From DATFDN01 sp963767645 (GTDB taxonomy: Bacteria; Pseudomonadota; Alphaproteobacteria; Acetobacterales; Acetobacteraceae): 64,000 nucleotides of DNA. The stretch spans positions 124,001-188,000 of the forward strand of contig CAVYEW010000014.1 in the NCBI GenBank assembly GCA_963767645.1, read 5' to 3'. The position numbers and the translations under genes are program-made. Numbering within the stretch: the first letter of the stretch is position 1; the number at the start of each line of letters is the position of its first letter. Below the pieces are notes generated by a model. That model was not told the origin of the DNA, ran no database searches, and was given only the letters and a program-made list of their open reading frames with translations. This document shows, in pieces, positions 25,554-32,723 of this stretch.

Positions 25554-26495
25554 ATGACCGACCGCGCCGCGATCGCCGCTGCCGGCGAGCGCATCGCCGG
25601 ATCTGTAAGACATACGCCCATCCTGCGTCTCGATGGTGCCGAGTTCGATCTCGGCTGCCCGATCGTGTTAAAAATGGAACTGTTCCAGCATACCGGCAGT
25701 TTCAAGCCCCGCGGCGCCTTCAACCGGCTGCTGGCCTCGGGAGATCTCACGCCGGGCGTGATTGCTGCGTCGGGCGGCAATCATGGCGCCGCGGTCGCCT
25801 TTGCGGCACGCGGTCTGGACGTTGCGGCCGAGATCTTCGTCCCTCTCGCGACGCCGGCCACAAAGATAGATCGAATCGCGAGCTACGGCGCCCGCGTGAT
25901 GCAGGCGGGCGCGAGCTACGCCGACGCTCTTGCGGCCTGTCGGGCGCGGCAGGCGGAAACCGGCGCGTTGGATATCCATGCCTATGACGACCCTGACGTC
26001 ATCGCCGGGCAGGGGACCGTCGGGCGCGAATTTGAGGCGGACGCCCCGGAGCTGACCCACGTCCTGGTGGCCGTCGGGGGCGGTGGCCTGATCGGCGGCA
26101 TTGCCGCCTGGTATGCCGGCAGCGCCTGCGTCATCGGCGTTGAGCCGGAAGCCTGCCCCGCGCTGCACGAGGCACTGCGCGCCGGTCGGCCAGTGCCGGC
26201 CGCGGTGGGCGGCTTGGCGGCCGACAGCCTGGGGGCGCGGCAGGTCGGCGCGCTGATGTTCCCGATCGCCTCGGCGCATGTCGCCGCCGCGGTTCTCGTC
26301 TCCGATGCGGCGATCCGGGCGGCGCAGCGCCTGCTGTGGGACCGGCTGCGCGTGCTGGCCGAGCCGGGCGGCGCCACCGCGCTTGCGGCGCTGGTCTCCG
26401 GCGCCTTCATCCCGCCTTCCGGCGCGCGGGTCGGCGTGGTGATCTGCGGCGGCAACGCCGATCCGGCGACGATCAGGTCCGAGGTGACACCATGA
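25554..26495 (+). CDS. Threonine/serine dehydratase-like PLP enzyme
   Basis: This 313-residue fold-type II PLP enzyme has Lys in HTGSFKPRGAFNRLL for the Schiff base, SGGNHGAA for phosphate and substrate binding, and the glycine loop VAVGGGGLIGGIAAW. It lacks a C-terminal ACT domain, so it resembles catabolic or biodegradative dehydratases (threonine ammonia-lyase, hydroxyaspartate dehydratase or racemase types). ATG 25554 is preferred to an in-frame GTG at 25536. Its stop overlaps the next gene (ATGA), so it is coupled to the enoyl-CoA hydratase family gene. It is divergent from the PTS operon. Confidence 0.88.
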   Translation: MTDRAAIAAAGERIAGSVRHTPILRLDGAEFDLGCPIVLKMELFQHTGSFKPRGAFNRLLASGDLTPGVIAASGGNHGAAVAFAARGLDVAAEIFVPLATPATKIDRIASYGARVMQAGASYADALAACRARQAETGALDIHAYDDPDVIAGQGTVGREFEADAPELTHVLVAVGGGGLIGGIAAWYAGSACVIGVEPEACPALHEALRAGRPVPAAVGGLAADSLGARQVGALMFPIASAHVAAAVLVSDAAIRAAQRLLWDRLRVLAEPGGATALAALVSGAFIPPSGARVGVVICGGNADPATIRSEVTP

Positions 26496-27289
26496 GCCTT
26501 GTTCTGCTCGACATCGACACACGCGGCGTCGCCACTGCGACCCTGAACCGTCCGGAGCTGGGCAACGCCTATGACGAGGATTTGCTGGCCGAGCTGATCG
26601 CCGGCCTGCGGCGCCTCGCGCCGGACCCGGAGGTGCGCTGCCTGGTGCTGCGCGGCGCCGGGCGGCATTTCCAGGCGGGTGCCGACATCAACTGGCTGCG
26701 CCGCGCCACCCAGTACGGGCCCGAGCAGAACTACGCGGCCTCGATGGCGACGACGCGCGCCATGCAGCTCCTCAACGAGTTCCCTAAGCCGACGATCGCC
26801 CTCGTCCACGGCGCCTGCTTCGGCGGCGGCTGCGGCATGGTCTGTTGCGTCGATGTCGCGCTGGCCGCGCCGGACAGCATCTTCGGGCTGACCGAGGTGC
26901 GCGTGGGCGTCGCGCCGACGCCGATCTCCACGCACATGGTCCACGCCATGGGCCTGCGCCACACCCGCCGCTACGCCCTGACTGGGGAGCGATTCGACGC
27001 CAAGGAGGCCGAGCGCATCGGCCTGGTTCACGAGGTCGTCGCCCCTGACCGGATGGAGGCGCGGCTTGCCGAGGTGCTCGATGCCGTCTTCCTGGGGGCG
27101 CCCGATGCGATCACGATGACCAAGCGCTCGTTCCTCGGCGCCAATGGGCTGTTGCTGGACGAGCGGCAGATGAGCATGCTCGCCCATGAGAGCGCGGCCC
27201 AGCGCCACACCCAGGAGGCGAGCGAGGGCACCACTTCGTTCCAGCAGAAGCGCAAGCCGATGTGGTATCGGCAGGCGAGTAAGCCGTAG
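26492..27289 (+). CDS. Enoyl-CoA hydratase/isomerase family protein
   Basis: This 265-residue crotonase-fold protein has the oxyanion-hole segments GRHFQAGADINWL and HGACFGGGCGMVCCVDVALA, then FGLTEVRVGVAPTPIS. The Glu of the first hydratase catalytic position (GGGCE in classical ECH) is Gly here; the second, in LTEV, is kept. The exact reaction (hydratase, isomerase or hydrolase) is therefore uncertain. ATG 26492 overlaps the stop of the dehydratase by 4 bases. The C-terminus AAQRHTQEASEG is usual for the family. Co-translation with the PLP enzyme suggests one catabolic route, possibly of an amino acid or branched acid. Confidence 0.9.
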   Translation: MSLVLLDIDTRGVATATLNRPELGNAYDEDLLAELIAGLRRLAPDPEVRCLVLRGAGRHFQAGADINWLRRATQYGPEQNYAASMATTRAMQLLNEFPKPTIALVHGACFGGGCGMVCCVDVALAAPDSIFGLTEVRVGVAPTPISTHMVHAMGLRHTRRYALTGERFDAKEAERIGLVHEVVAPDRMEARLAEVLDAVFLGAPDAITMTKRSFLGANGLLLDERQMSMLAHESAAQRHTQEASEGTTSFQQKRKPMWYRQASKP

Positions 27290-27348
27290 AGAAATTGCTC
27301 GAAATCGCGTTACGAAACGCGAGGTGAGGCAATCTGGAGAGAAAATCG

Positions 27349-27660
27349 ATGCCGACGAAAACGCCGGAGAAGAAGTCCGCTCAGAAGAAGGCACCGAAGA
27401 AGACCACCGGGAGCGGCAAGGCTAACGCCCTCCAGCAGCCGCTGAAGCCCTCGCAGGAACTGGCCGCGGTGGTCGGCGAAGGGCCGCTGGCGCGCGGTGA
27501 GGTGGTGAGCAAGGTGTGGGAGTATATCCGCTCCAATAACCTGCAGAATCCGGAGGATCGCCGCGAGATCTTGGCCGACGACAGACTGCGCAAGGTGTTC
27601 GGCAAGGACAAGGTGACTATGTTCGAAATGAACAAGCACCTGGCTCAGCACCTGAAGTAG
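27349..27660 (+). CDS. SWIB/MDM2-domain protein
   Basis: This 103-residue protein has a Lys-rich, histone-tail-like N-terminus (residues 1-25, many K, T and P) followed by one SWIB domain: LKPSQELAAVVGEGPLARGE, VWEYIRSNNLQNPEDRREI, then LRKVFGKDKVTMFEMNKHLA. SWIB domains are best known from eukaryotic chromatin remodellers, but small stand-alone forms occur in several bacteria. The basic tail suggests nucleic-acid contact; function is unknown. It stands 59 bases after the hydratase gene, and a G-rich hairpin repeat follows its stop. Confidence 0.92.
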   Translation: MPTKTPEKKSAQKKAPKKTTGSGKANALQQPLKPSQELAAVVGEGPLARGEVVSKVWEYIRSNNLQNPEDRREILADDRLRKVFGKDKVTMFEMNKHLAQHLK

Positions 27661-27662
27661 TT

Positions 27663-27698
27663 CCTCCCTCCTCGTGCGGAGGGGGTCGGGGAGGGGCT
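27663..27698. repeat. C-rich/G-rich inverted repeat, copy 3 (short)
   Basis: CCTCCCTCCTCGTGCGGAGG runs on to GGGTCGGGGAGGGGC. This is a single-unit relative of the elements at 10273 and 13613, placed directly after the SWIB gene and before the convergent RidA stop. It may serve as a bidirectional transcription stop. Confidence 0.5.
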
Positions 27699-27710
27699 TC
27701 CGCTCGGCAG

Positions 27711-28100
27711 CTACGCCGCCGCCTCGGCCTCGATCTCCACGACCCAGCGCGGGTCGGCAAGGCCGGCCACGAAGAGCAGGGTCGAGGCTGGAGCGTGCTC
27801 GGCGAAGATCGCGTCGCGGGCGGCGCGGAACGCACCGAGCAGCGTGCGGTCGGTGAGGAAGGCCGTGGTCTTCACCACGTCCCCAAAGCCCATCCCATGC
27901 GCCTCCAGCACGATGCGCAGATTGGCGAAGGCCTGCGCGACCTGCGCCTCGCCCGTGCTTGGCACGGACCCGTCCGGCGCCACCGCGACCTGCCCCGAGA
28001 CGACGAGCCGCCGTGTCGCGTTCTGCACCAGCACGGCGTGAGAGTAGCGTGTGGCCGGCGCACGCACGCCGGGGGGATTGCTGGTCGTGAGCACTGGCAT
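27711..28100 (-). CDS. RidA family protein
   Basis: This 129-residue protein of the RidA/YjgF/UK114 family has the barrel signatures YSHAVLVQNATRRLVVSGQV, GEAQVAQAFANLRIVLEAHG and the C-terminal PASTLLFVAGLADPRWVVEI. The Arg that binds carboxylates in true RidA enamine/imine deaminases (usually R105 in a PARS/PART motif) is replaced here: the motif reads HAPASTL. The deaminase activity is therefore doubtful and it may belong to an Rid1-7 subfamily. It stands alone, convergent with the SWIB gene and divergent from rlmH. Confidence 0.88.
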   Translation of the reverse strand: MPVLTTSNPPGVRAPATRYSHAVLVQNATRRLVVSGQVAVAPDGSVPSTGEAQVAQAFANLRIVLEAHGMGFGDVVKTTAFLTDRTLLGAFRAARDAIFAEHAPASTLLFVAGLADPRWVVEIEAEAAA

Positions 28101-28187
28101 CGGTCCCTCCAGGATAAGGCGTTCGGTCCCACCATCGGCGGATCACTGCGGGTTGTATAGCGTCCACGGTTTGCCAGGCCGCTCGGA

Positions 28188-28646
28188 ATGCTGCACCTGA
28201 TCGCCGTCGGTCGCCTGCGCGCGGGGCCTGAGCGGGACCTGTTCGCGCGCTACCACGCCCGCCTGCGCCCGGCCCTCGCCGTGAAGGAGATCGTCGAGGC
28301 GCGGGGGACACCGATGGAGGCCAAGCGCCGGGAGGGCGCGGCCCTGATCGCCGCCCTGCCGCCGCGCGCCTTTGCCGTCGCGCTCGATCCTGGCGGGCAG
28401 GCGCCAGATAGCGCCGGATTCGCCGTGCTGCTCGAACGCTGGCTCATTCTCGGCCGACCACTCTGCTTCCTGATCGGCGGGGCGGAGGGGCTGGACGGCG
28501 CCGTGCTGGACCGCGCCGACGCCGTCCTCTCGCTGGGCAAGCTGACCTGGCCGCATATGCTGGCCCGCGTCATGCTCGCCGAGCAGCTCTACCGCGCCCG
28601 CGCCATCGCCTCGGGGCACCCGTATCACCGCGGGGGCCGGCCTTAG
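28188..28646 (+). CDS. rlmH: 23S rRNA pseudouridine-1915 N3-methyltransferase
   Basis: This 152-residue SPOUT methyltransferase modifies helix 69 of 23S rRNA. The knot region is intact: LCFLIGGAEGLDGAVLDRAD, LSLGKLTWPHMLARVMLAEQ and the C-terminal YRARAIASGHPYHRGG. The last motif closes the SAM/ribosome site. The length is standard. It is the first gene of a rightward run (rlmH, MFS, gpmI, envC). In related genomes I recall rsfS-rlmH-gpmI-envC; here rsfS is absent and a transporter intervenes. Confidence 0.95.
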   Translation: MLHLIAVGRLRAGPERDLFARYHARLRPALAVKEIVEARGTPMEAKRREGAALIAALPPRAFAVALDPGGQAPDSAGFAVLLERWLILGRPLCFLIGGAEGLDGAVLDRADAVLSLGKLTWPHMLARVMLAEQLYRARAIASGHPYHRGGRP

Positions 28647-28746
28647 CTTCGTATGAGTTGGACCCTGCGCTGGATCGCCGGAGCAAGCCCGGCCGCCTGA
28701 AAACGCCCGCCGTGCGGCGGCGTGGCGATGATGGTAAGCAGCCACG

Positions 28747-29934
28747 ATGCGTTCAACCCAAGCTCACCGATCCTGGCCGCAGCGCCTGGCCATGAGTTCC
28801 GTGTTCGCGGCCAGCGGCATCGGCCTCGGCGCGTGGGCGGGCAACATCCCGCGCCTGCGTGAGGCGGCACGCCTTAGCGACGCATCGCTCGGCATCGTGC
28901 TGTTCTGCGTCAGTCTTGGCTCGGTGCTGGCGATGCAGCTCGCCGGCCGGCATGCCGGGCGGTTCGGCACGGCACGGACATGCTGGATCTCGGCTGTGGC
29001 TCTCATGGTCGCGCTCCCGCTGCCGACGCTCGCCCCGGACTGGAAGCTGCTGCTCGCATCCGGGCTGCTGCTCGGCGTTGCGCTCGGAAGCCTGGATGTC
29101 GCGATGAACGCGCACGCGGCGGAGGTCGAGCGCGTCTGGGGTTCGGCCATCATGTCCTCGTTCCATGCCGGATGGAGCCTGGGGGAACTCGCCGGGGCCG
29201 CCTCCGCTGCGCTGCTGGCGCGTGCGGGCGCCAGCCTTTTCATGGCGCTCGCGATTCCCGGAATCGCGGTCGGCTGTCTCGGACTGGCGGCGCTGCGCCT
29301 GAAGGAAGGCTCAAGCCTCTCCCTGGAACGGCCGCGATTGGCCTGGCCCCGTCGCGCGATGCTCGGCATCTGCATCATCGCAGCGCTGAGCTTCTCGATC
29401 GAGGGCGGCACGGCTGACTGGTGCGGCGTCTATTTGCGCACGGTCCTCGGCGCCTCGACCGCGCTCGCCTCCTCCAGCCTCGCAGCCTTCGCCGCCATGA
29501 TGGTGGTATGCCGCCTCTGCGGCGACCTTGTGGTGCGTCGGCTCGGCCCTGTAAGGGTCATCCAGTTAGGCGCCGTGCTCACCGGCATCGGCCTGCTCGG
29601 CGTCATCCTTTCGTCCGACGCCGCTGCCGCGTCGGCCAGCTTCGCAGTGGTCGGCGTCGGGGTCGCCAACACCATCCCGGTGCTGTTCAGCGCCGCAGGC
29701 CGGAACGGCGCTGCCGGAGTGGCGATGATGGCGACCGCGGGATACGGCGCCCTTATGGGCACGCCGCCGCTGATCGGCTTTGTCTCGAATGCCGTCGGGC
29801 TGCGCGGGGCGCTGCTCATGCTTGTCGCCGGCGCGGGTGCGATAGCCCTGCTCGCGCGCAGCATCGCGCTCGCGCCGACCAACACCGCACCGAATGCTTG
29901 TCCGCTACCGGGCGCGGCGCTACGGAACCGATAG
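28747..29934 (+). CDS. MFS transporter, YbjJ-like
   Basis: This 395-residue, 12-helix protein has the group-specific loop SIEGGTADWCGVYLRTVLGA at about residues 220-239 and SSFHAGWSLGELAGA at about 138-152, as in the YbjJ/FucP-related inner-membrane proteins. The substrate is unknown. ATG 28747 begins MRSTQAHRSWPQRLAMSS; the inner ATG 28792 is also possible. It is inserted between rlmH and gpmI and ends 6 bases before gpmI, so translation of gpmI may follow it. Confidence 0.85.
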   Translation: MRSTQAHRSWPQRLAMSSVFAASGIGLGAWAGNIPRLREAARLSDASLGIVLFCVSLGSVLAMQLAGRHAGRFGTARTCWISAVALMVALPLPTLAPDWKLLLASGLLLGVALGSLDVAMNAHAAEVERVWGSAIMSSFHAGWSLGELAGAASAALLARAGASLFMALAIPGIAVGCLGLAALRLKEGSSLSLERPRLAWPRRAMLGICIIAALSFSIEGGTADWCGVYLRTVLGASTALASSSLAAFAAMMVVCRLCGDLVVRRLGPVRVIQLGAVLTGIGLLGVILSSDAAAASASFAVVGVGVANTIPVLFSAAGRNGAAGVAMMATAGYGALMGTPPLIGFVSNAVGLRGALLMLVAGAGAIALLARSIALAPTNTAPNACPLPGAALRNR

Positions 29935-29940
29935 GAGAGC

Positions 29941-31486
29941 ATGATGGCGCAGGCAATTCGCCCGGTGATGCTGGTGGTGCTCGACGGCTTCGGCTGGCGG
30001 GAGCAGACCGAGGACAACGCGGTGCGCCTCGCCCGCAAGCCCAATTTCGACCGCCTCTGGAAGAGCTGCCCGCACGCCTTCCTGCGCACCTCCGGCGCCG
30101 ATGTCGGCTTGCCGGACGGGCAGATGGGCAACTCCGAGGTCGGGCATCTCAATATCGGCGCCGGCCGCGTGGTCATGCAGGACCTGCCGCGGATCAGCCA
30201 GGCCTTCGCGTCCGGGGCAGTGGCAGAGCTCCAAGGTGCTGGGCGAGTTCATCGCCAGGCTTAAGCAAAGCCGGGGCGCCTGCCACCTGCTGGGCCTGGT
30301 TTCTCCGGGGGGCGTGCATTCCCACCAGGACCACGCGGCGGCGCTGGCGCATCTGCTGGACGCCGCCGGTGTCCCGACTCTGATCCATGCCTTTACCGAC
30401 GGGCGCGACACGCCGCCGCGCTCCGGCCGCGACGACCTTGCCCGCCTCGCCGCCGCGCTGCCCCCGTCCGCGCGGATCGCCACCGTCGCCGGCCGCTACT
30501 ACGCCATGGACCGCGACAAGAGGTGGGATCGCGTCGGCCGTGCCTGGCGCGCGCTCGCCGAGGCCGACGCCCCCCGCTTCGCCACCGCGCAAGCGGTGAT
30601 GGACAACTCCTATGCACGCGACCTGACCGACGAGTTCGTGGTGCCCGCCGTGCTCGGCGAGTATCACGGGATGCGCGACGGCGACGGCCTGCTGTGCTTC
30701 AACTTCCGCGCCGACCGGGTGCGCGAGATCCTTGCCGCGCTGCTCGACCCCGGCTTCGATGGCTTCCCGCGCCCGCGCGTGCCCCGTTTCGCCGCCGCCC
30801 TCGGCATGACGCAGTACAGCGCCGAGCTGGACCGCTTCCTCGCCACGCTGTTTCCGCCCGAGCATCTCGACCACCTGCTGGGCGAGGTCGCGGCGTCCGC
30901 CGGACGCACCCAGCTGCGCGCCGCGGAGACCGAGAAATACCCCCATGTCACCTATTTCCTGAACGGCGGGCGGGAGACGCCCTTCCCCGGCGAGGATCGC
31001 ATCCTGGTCCCTTCGCCCAAGGTCGCCACCTACGACCTGCAGCCGGAGATGTCCGCGCCGGAGCTGACCGACCGCGTCGTGGCGGCGATCGAGTCCGGCA
31101 CATACGACCTGATCGTGCTGAACTTCGCCAATCCCGACATGGTGGGCCACACCGGCAGCCTGCCCGCCGCGATCAAGGCCGTGGAGACGGTCGATGCCGG
31201 ACTCGGCCGGATCGCCGAGGCGGTGCGCCGGCAGGGCGGGGCGTTGCTCGTCACCGCCGATCACGGCAACTGCGAGACGATGCGCGACCCGGAGACCGGC
31301 GGCCCGCACACCGCCCACACCACCAATCCGGTCCCGGTGCTGCTGGTGGGCGGCGACGCCCCGGCGCTCAGCGACGGGCGCCTCGCCGACATCGCGCCCA
31401 CGCTGCTCGCCCTGATGGGCCTGCCCCAGCCGGCCGAGATGACGGGGCGCTCGCTCATCCGCGCCGATGCGGCGCGCGCCGGCTAG
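29941..31486 (+). CDS. gpmI: 2,3-bisphosphoglycerate-independent phosphoglycerate mutase, frameshifted
   Basis: This metalloenzyme of glycolysis interconverts 3- and 2-phosphoglycerate. The N-terminus (VMLVVLDGFGWRE) and the phospho-Ser motif DGQMGNSEVGHLNIG read in one frame from ATG 29941 or 29944. From about 30216-30232 the reading must move by one base to continue with VLGEFIARLKQ, SPGGVHSHQDHAAAL, CFNFRADRVREIL, VLNFANPDMVGHTG and LLVTADHGNCETM. Joined, the protein is of normal length with all Mn-binding residues. No GpmA is visible in the window. A clean one-base slip in a central metabolic gene looks more like a sequence error than decay. Its end overlaps envC by 20 bases. Confidence 0.85.
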
Positions 31487-32678
31487 CCTCCTCGCCCTGC
31501 TGCTGATCGCGGCAGCGCCGTCGGGCCGCCCCGAGGACGTCAGGCGCCAGGCGGAGGAGGCCGAGGCCGCCCGCGCCGCCGCTCTCGCCGCGCACCAGGC
31601 GGCAGCCGCCCGCGCCGCGCAGGCCGCCGCCGCCGCGGCCACGGTCGCCACCGAGCGGGTGAGGGCGGCCGCGCGGCTGCGTGCCGCCGAAGCGGCGACC
31701 TTGCAATCGGCCGAGCGGATGGCCGCCTTGACCCGCGCCCAGAAGGAGGCCGAGACGCGGCTCGCCGCCCGATCGGCGGCGATCGCGCCGCTGCTGCCGC
31801 TGGCCGAGCGGCTGTCGCTCTACCCCGCCGAGACCCTGCTCGCGGTGCCCGCCTCGCCCGAGGACGCGGTGCGCGGCCTGATCGTGCTGCGCGGGATCGC
31901 CCGCCGGCTGGAAGAAGAAGCGGGCGCCCTGCGCCGCGAGCAGGCGACCTTGGCCACGGCCCGGGCGGCGGTGGCGGCCGAGGCGCCACGCCTCGCGCAA
32001 GCGGAAAAGACACAGCAGGACGCCGCGCAGGAACTGGACCGCCAGCTTGCCGCCGCGGATCTCGGCCGCCGCACCGCCGAGGACGAGTCCGCCGCCGCCC
32101 AGCGCCGCGCCGCCGAGTTCGCCGAACGCGCCGACAGTCTGCGCGCGCTGATGGCGCGGCTGGAGGCCGAGCGCGCGGCGGCCGAGGCCCGCGCCCATGC
32201 TGAAGCCACACGGGCCGAGGCAGCGCGCGCCGAGAAGCGCCGGCACGCCGCCAAGCCGTCCACGCCGGAGGAGGCAACGCCGCCCGCCGGCCACGGTCCG
32301 CTGCTGGTGCCGGTGACGGGCACCCTGGTGCGAGGCTGGGGCCAGCCCACCGAGGCCGGGCCGGCCGCCGGCCTCACCTACCGCGCCGCCCCGAAGGCGC
32401 GGGTCGTCGCTCCCTGCAACGGCCGCGTCGCCTTCGCCGCCCCGTTCCGCAGCTACGGCAAGCTGCTGATCCTCGACTGCGGCGCCGGCACCGATGCGGT
32501 CCTGTCCGGCTTCGAGCGGCTCGACGTCCACCCCGGCCAGTCGCTCCGCCGCGGCCAGCCGGTCGGCGTGATGCCCGGCTGGGACCCTGGCGTCCAAGGC
32601 GACCGCCCGACGCTGTACGTAGAGCTGCGAAGGCGCGGCGAGCCGGTCAATCCGGCGCCGCTGATGGGGGCGAGTTGA
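31467..32678 (+). CDS. EnvC-like murein hydrolase activator
   Basis: This 403-residue periplasmic protein has a short signal peptide (ASLLALLLIAAAPSG), then long Ala/Glu/Arg-rich coiled coils at about residues 20-270, then a LytM/M23 domain from about 285. In the LytM domain the zinc ligands are missing: the usual HxGxD reads GLTYRAAP, and the usual HLHFE reads PTLYVELR. It is therefore a degenerate LytM protein, as expected for EnvC/NlpD-type activators that switch on amidases at division rather than cut peptidoglycan. It overlaps the 3' end of gpmI, a conserved pairing. A ctpA protease gene, often next in related genomes, is not here; nirK converges instead. Confidence 0.82.
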   Translation: MRRAPASLLALLLIAAAPSGRPEDVRRQAEEAEAARAAALAAHQAAAARAAQAAAAAATVATERVRAAARLRAAEAATLQSAERMAALTRAQKEAETRLAARSAAIAPLLPLAERLSLYPAETLLAVPASPEDAVRGLIVLRGIARRLEEEAGALRREQATLATARAAVAAEAPRLAQAEKTQQDAAQELDRQLAAADLGRRTAEDESAAAQRRAAEFAERADSLRALMARLEAERAAAEARAHAEATRAEAARAEKRRHAAKPSTPEEATPPAGHGPLLVPVTGTLVRGWGQPTEAGPAAGLTYRAAPKARVVAPCNGRVAFAAPFRSYGKLLILDCGAGTDAVLSGFERLDVHPGQSLRRGQPVGVMPGWDPGVQGDRPTLYVELRRRGEPVNPAPLMGAS

Positions 32679-32723
32679 GGGGCTCGGCCAAGAGCGGGAC
32701 GCGAACCAGCGACGATCACGGCT

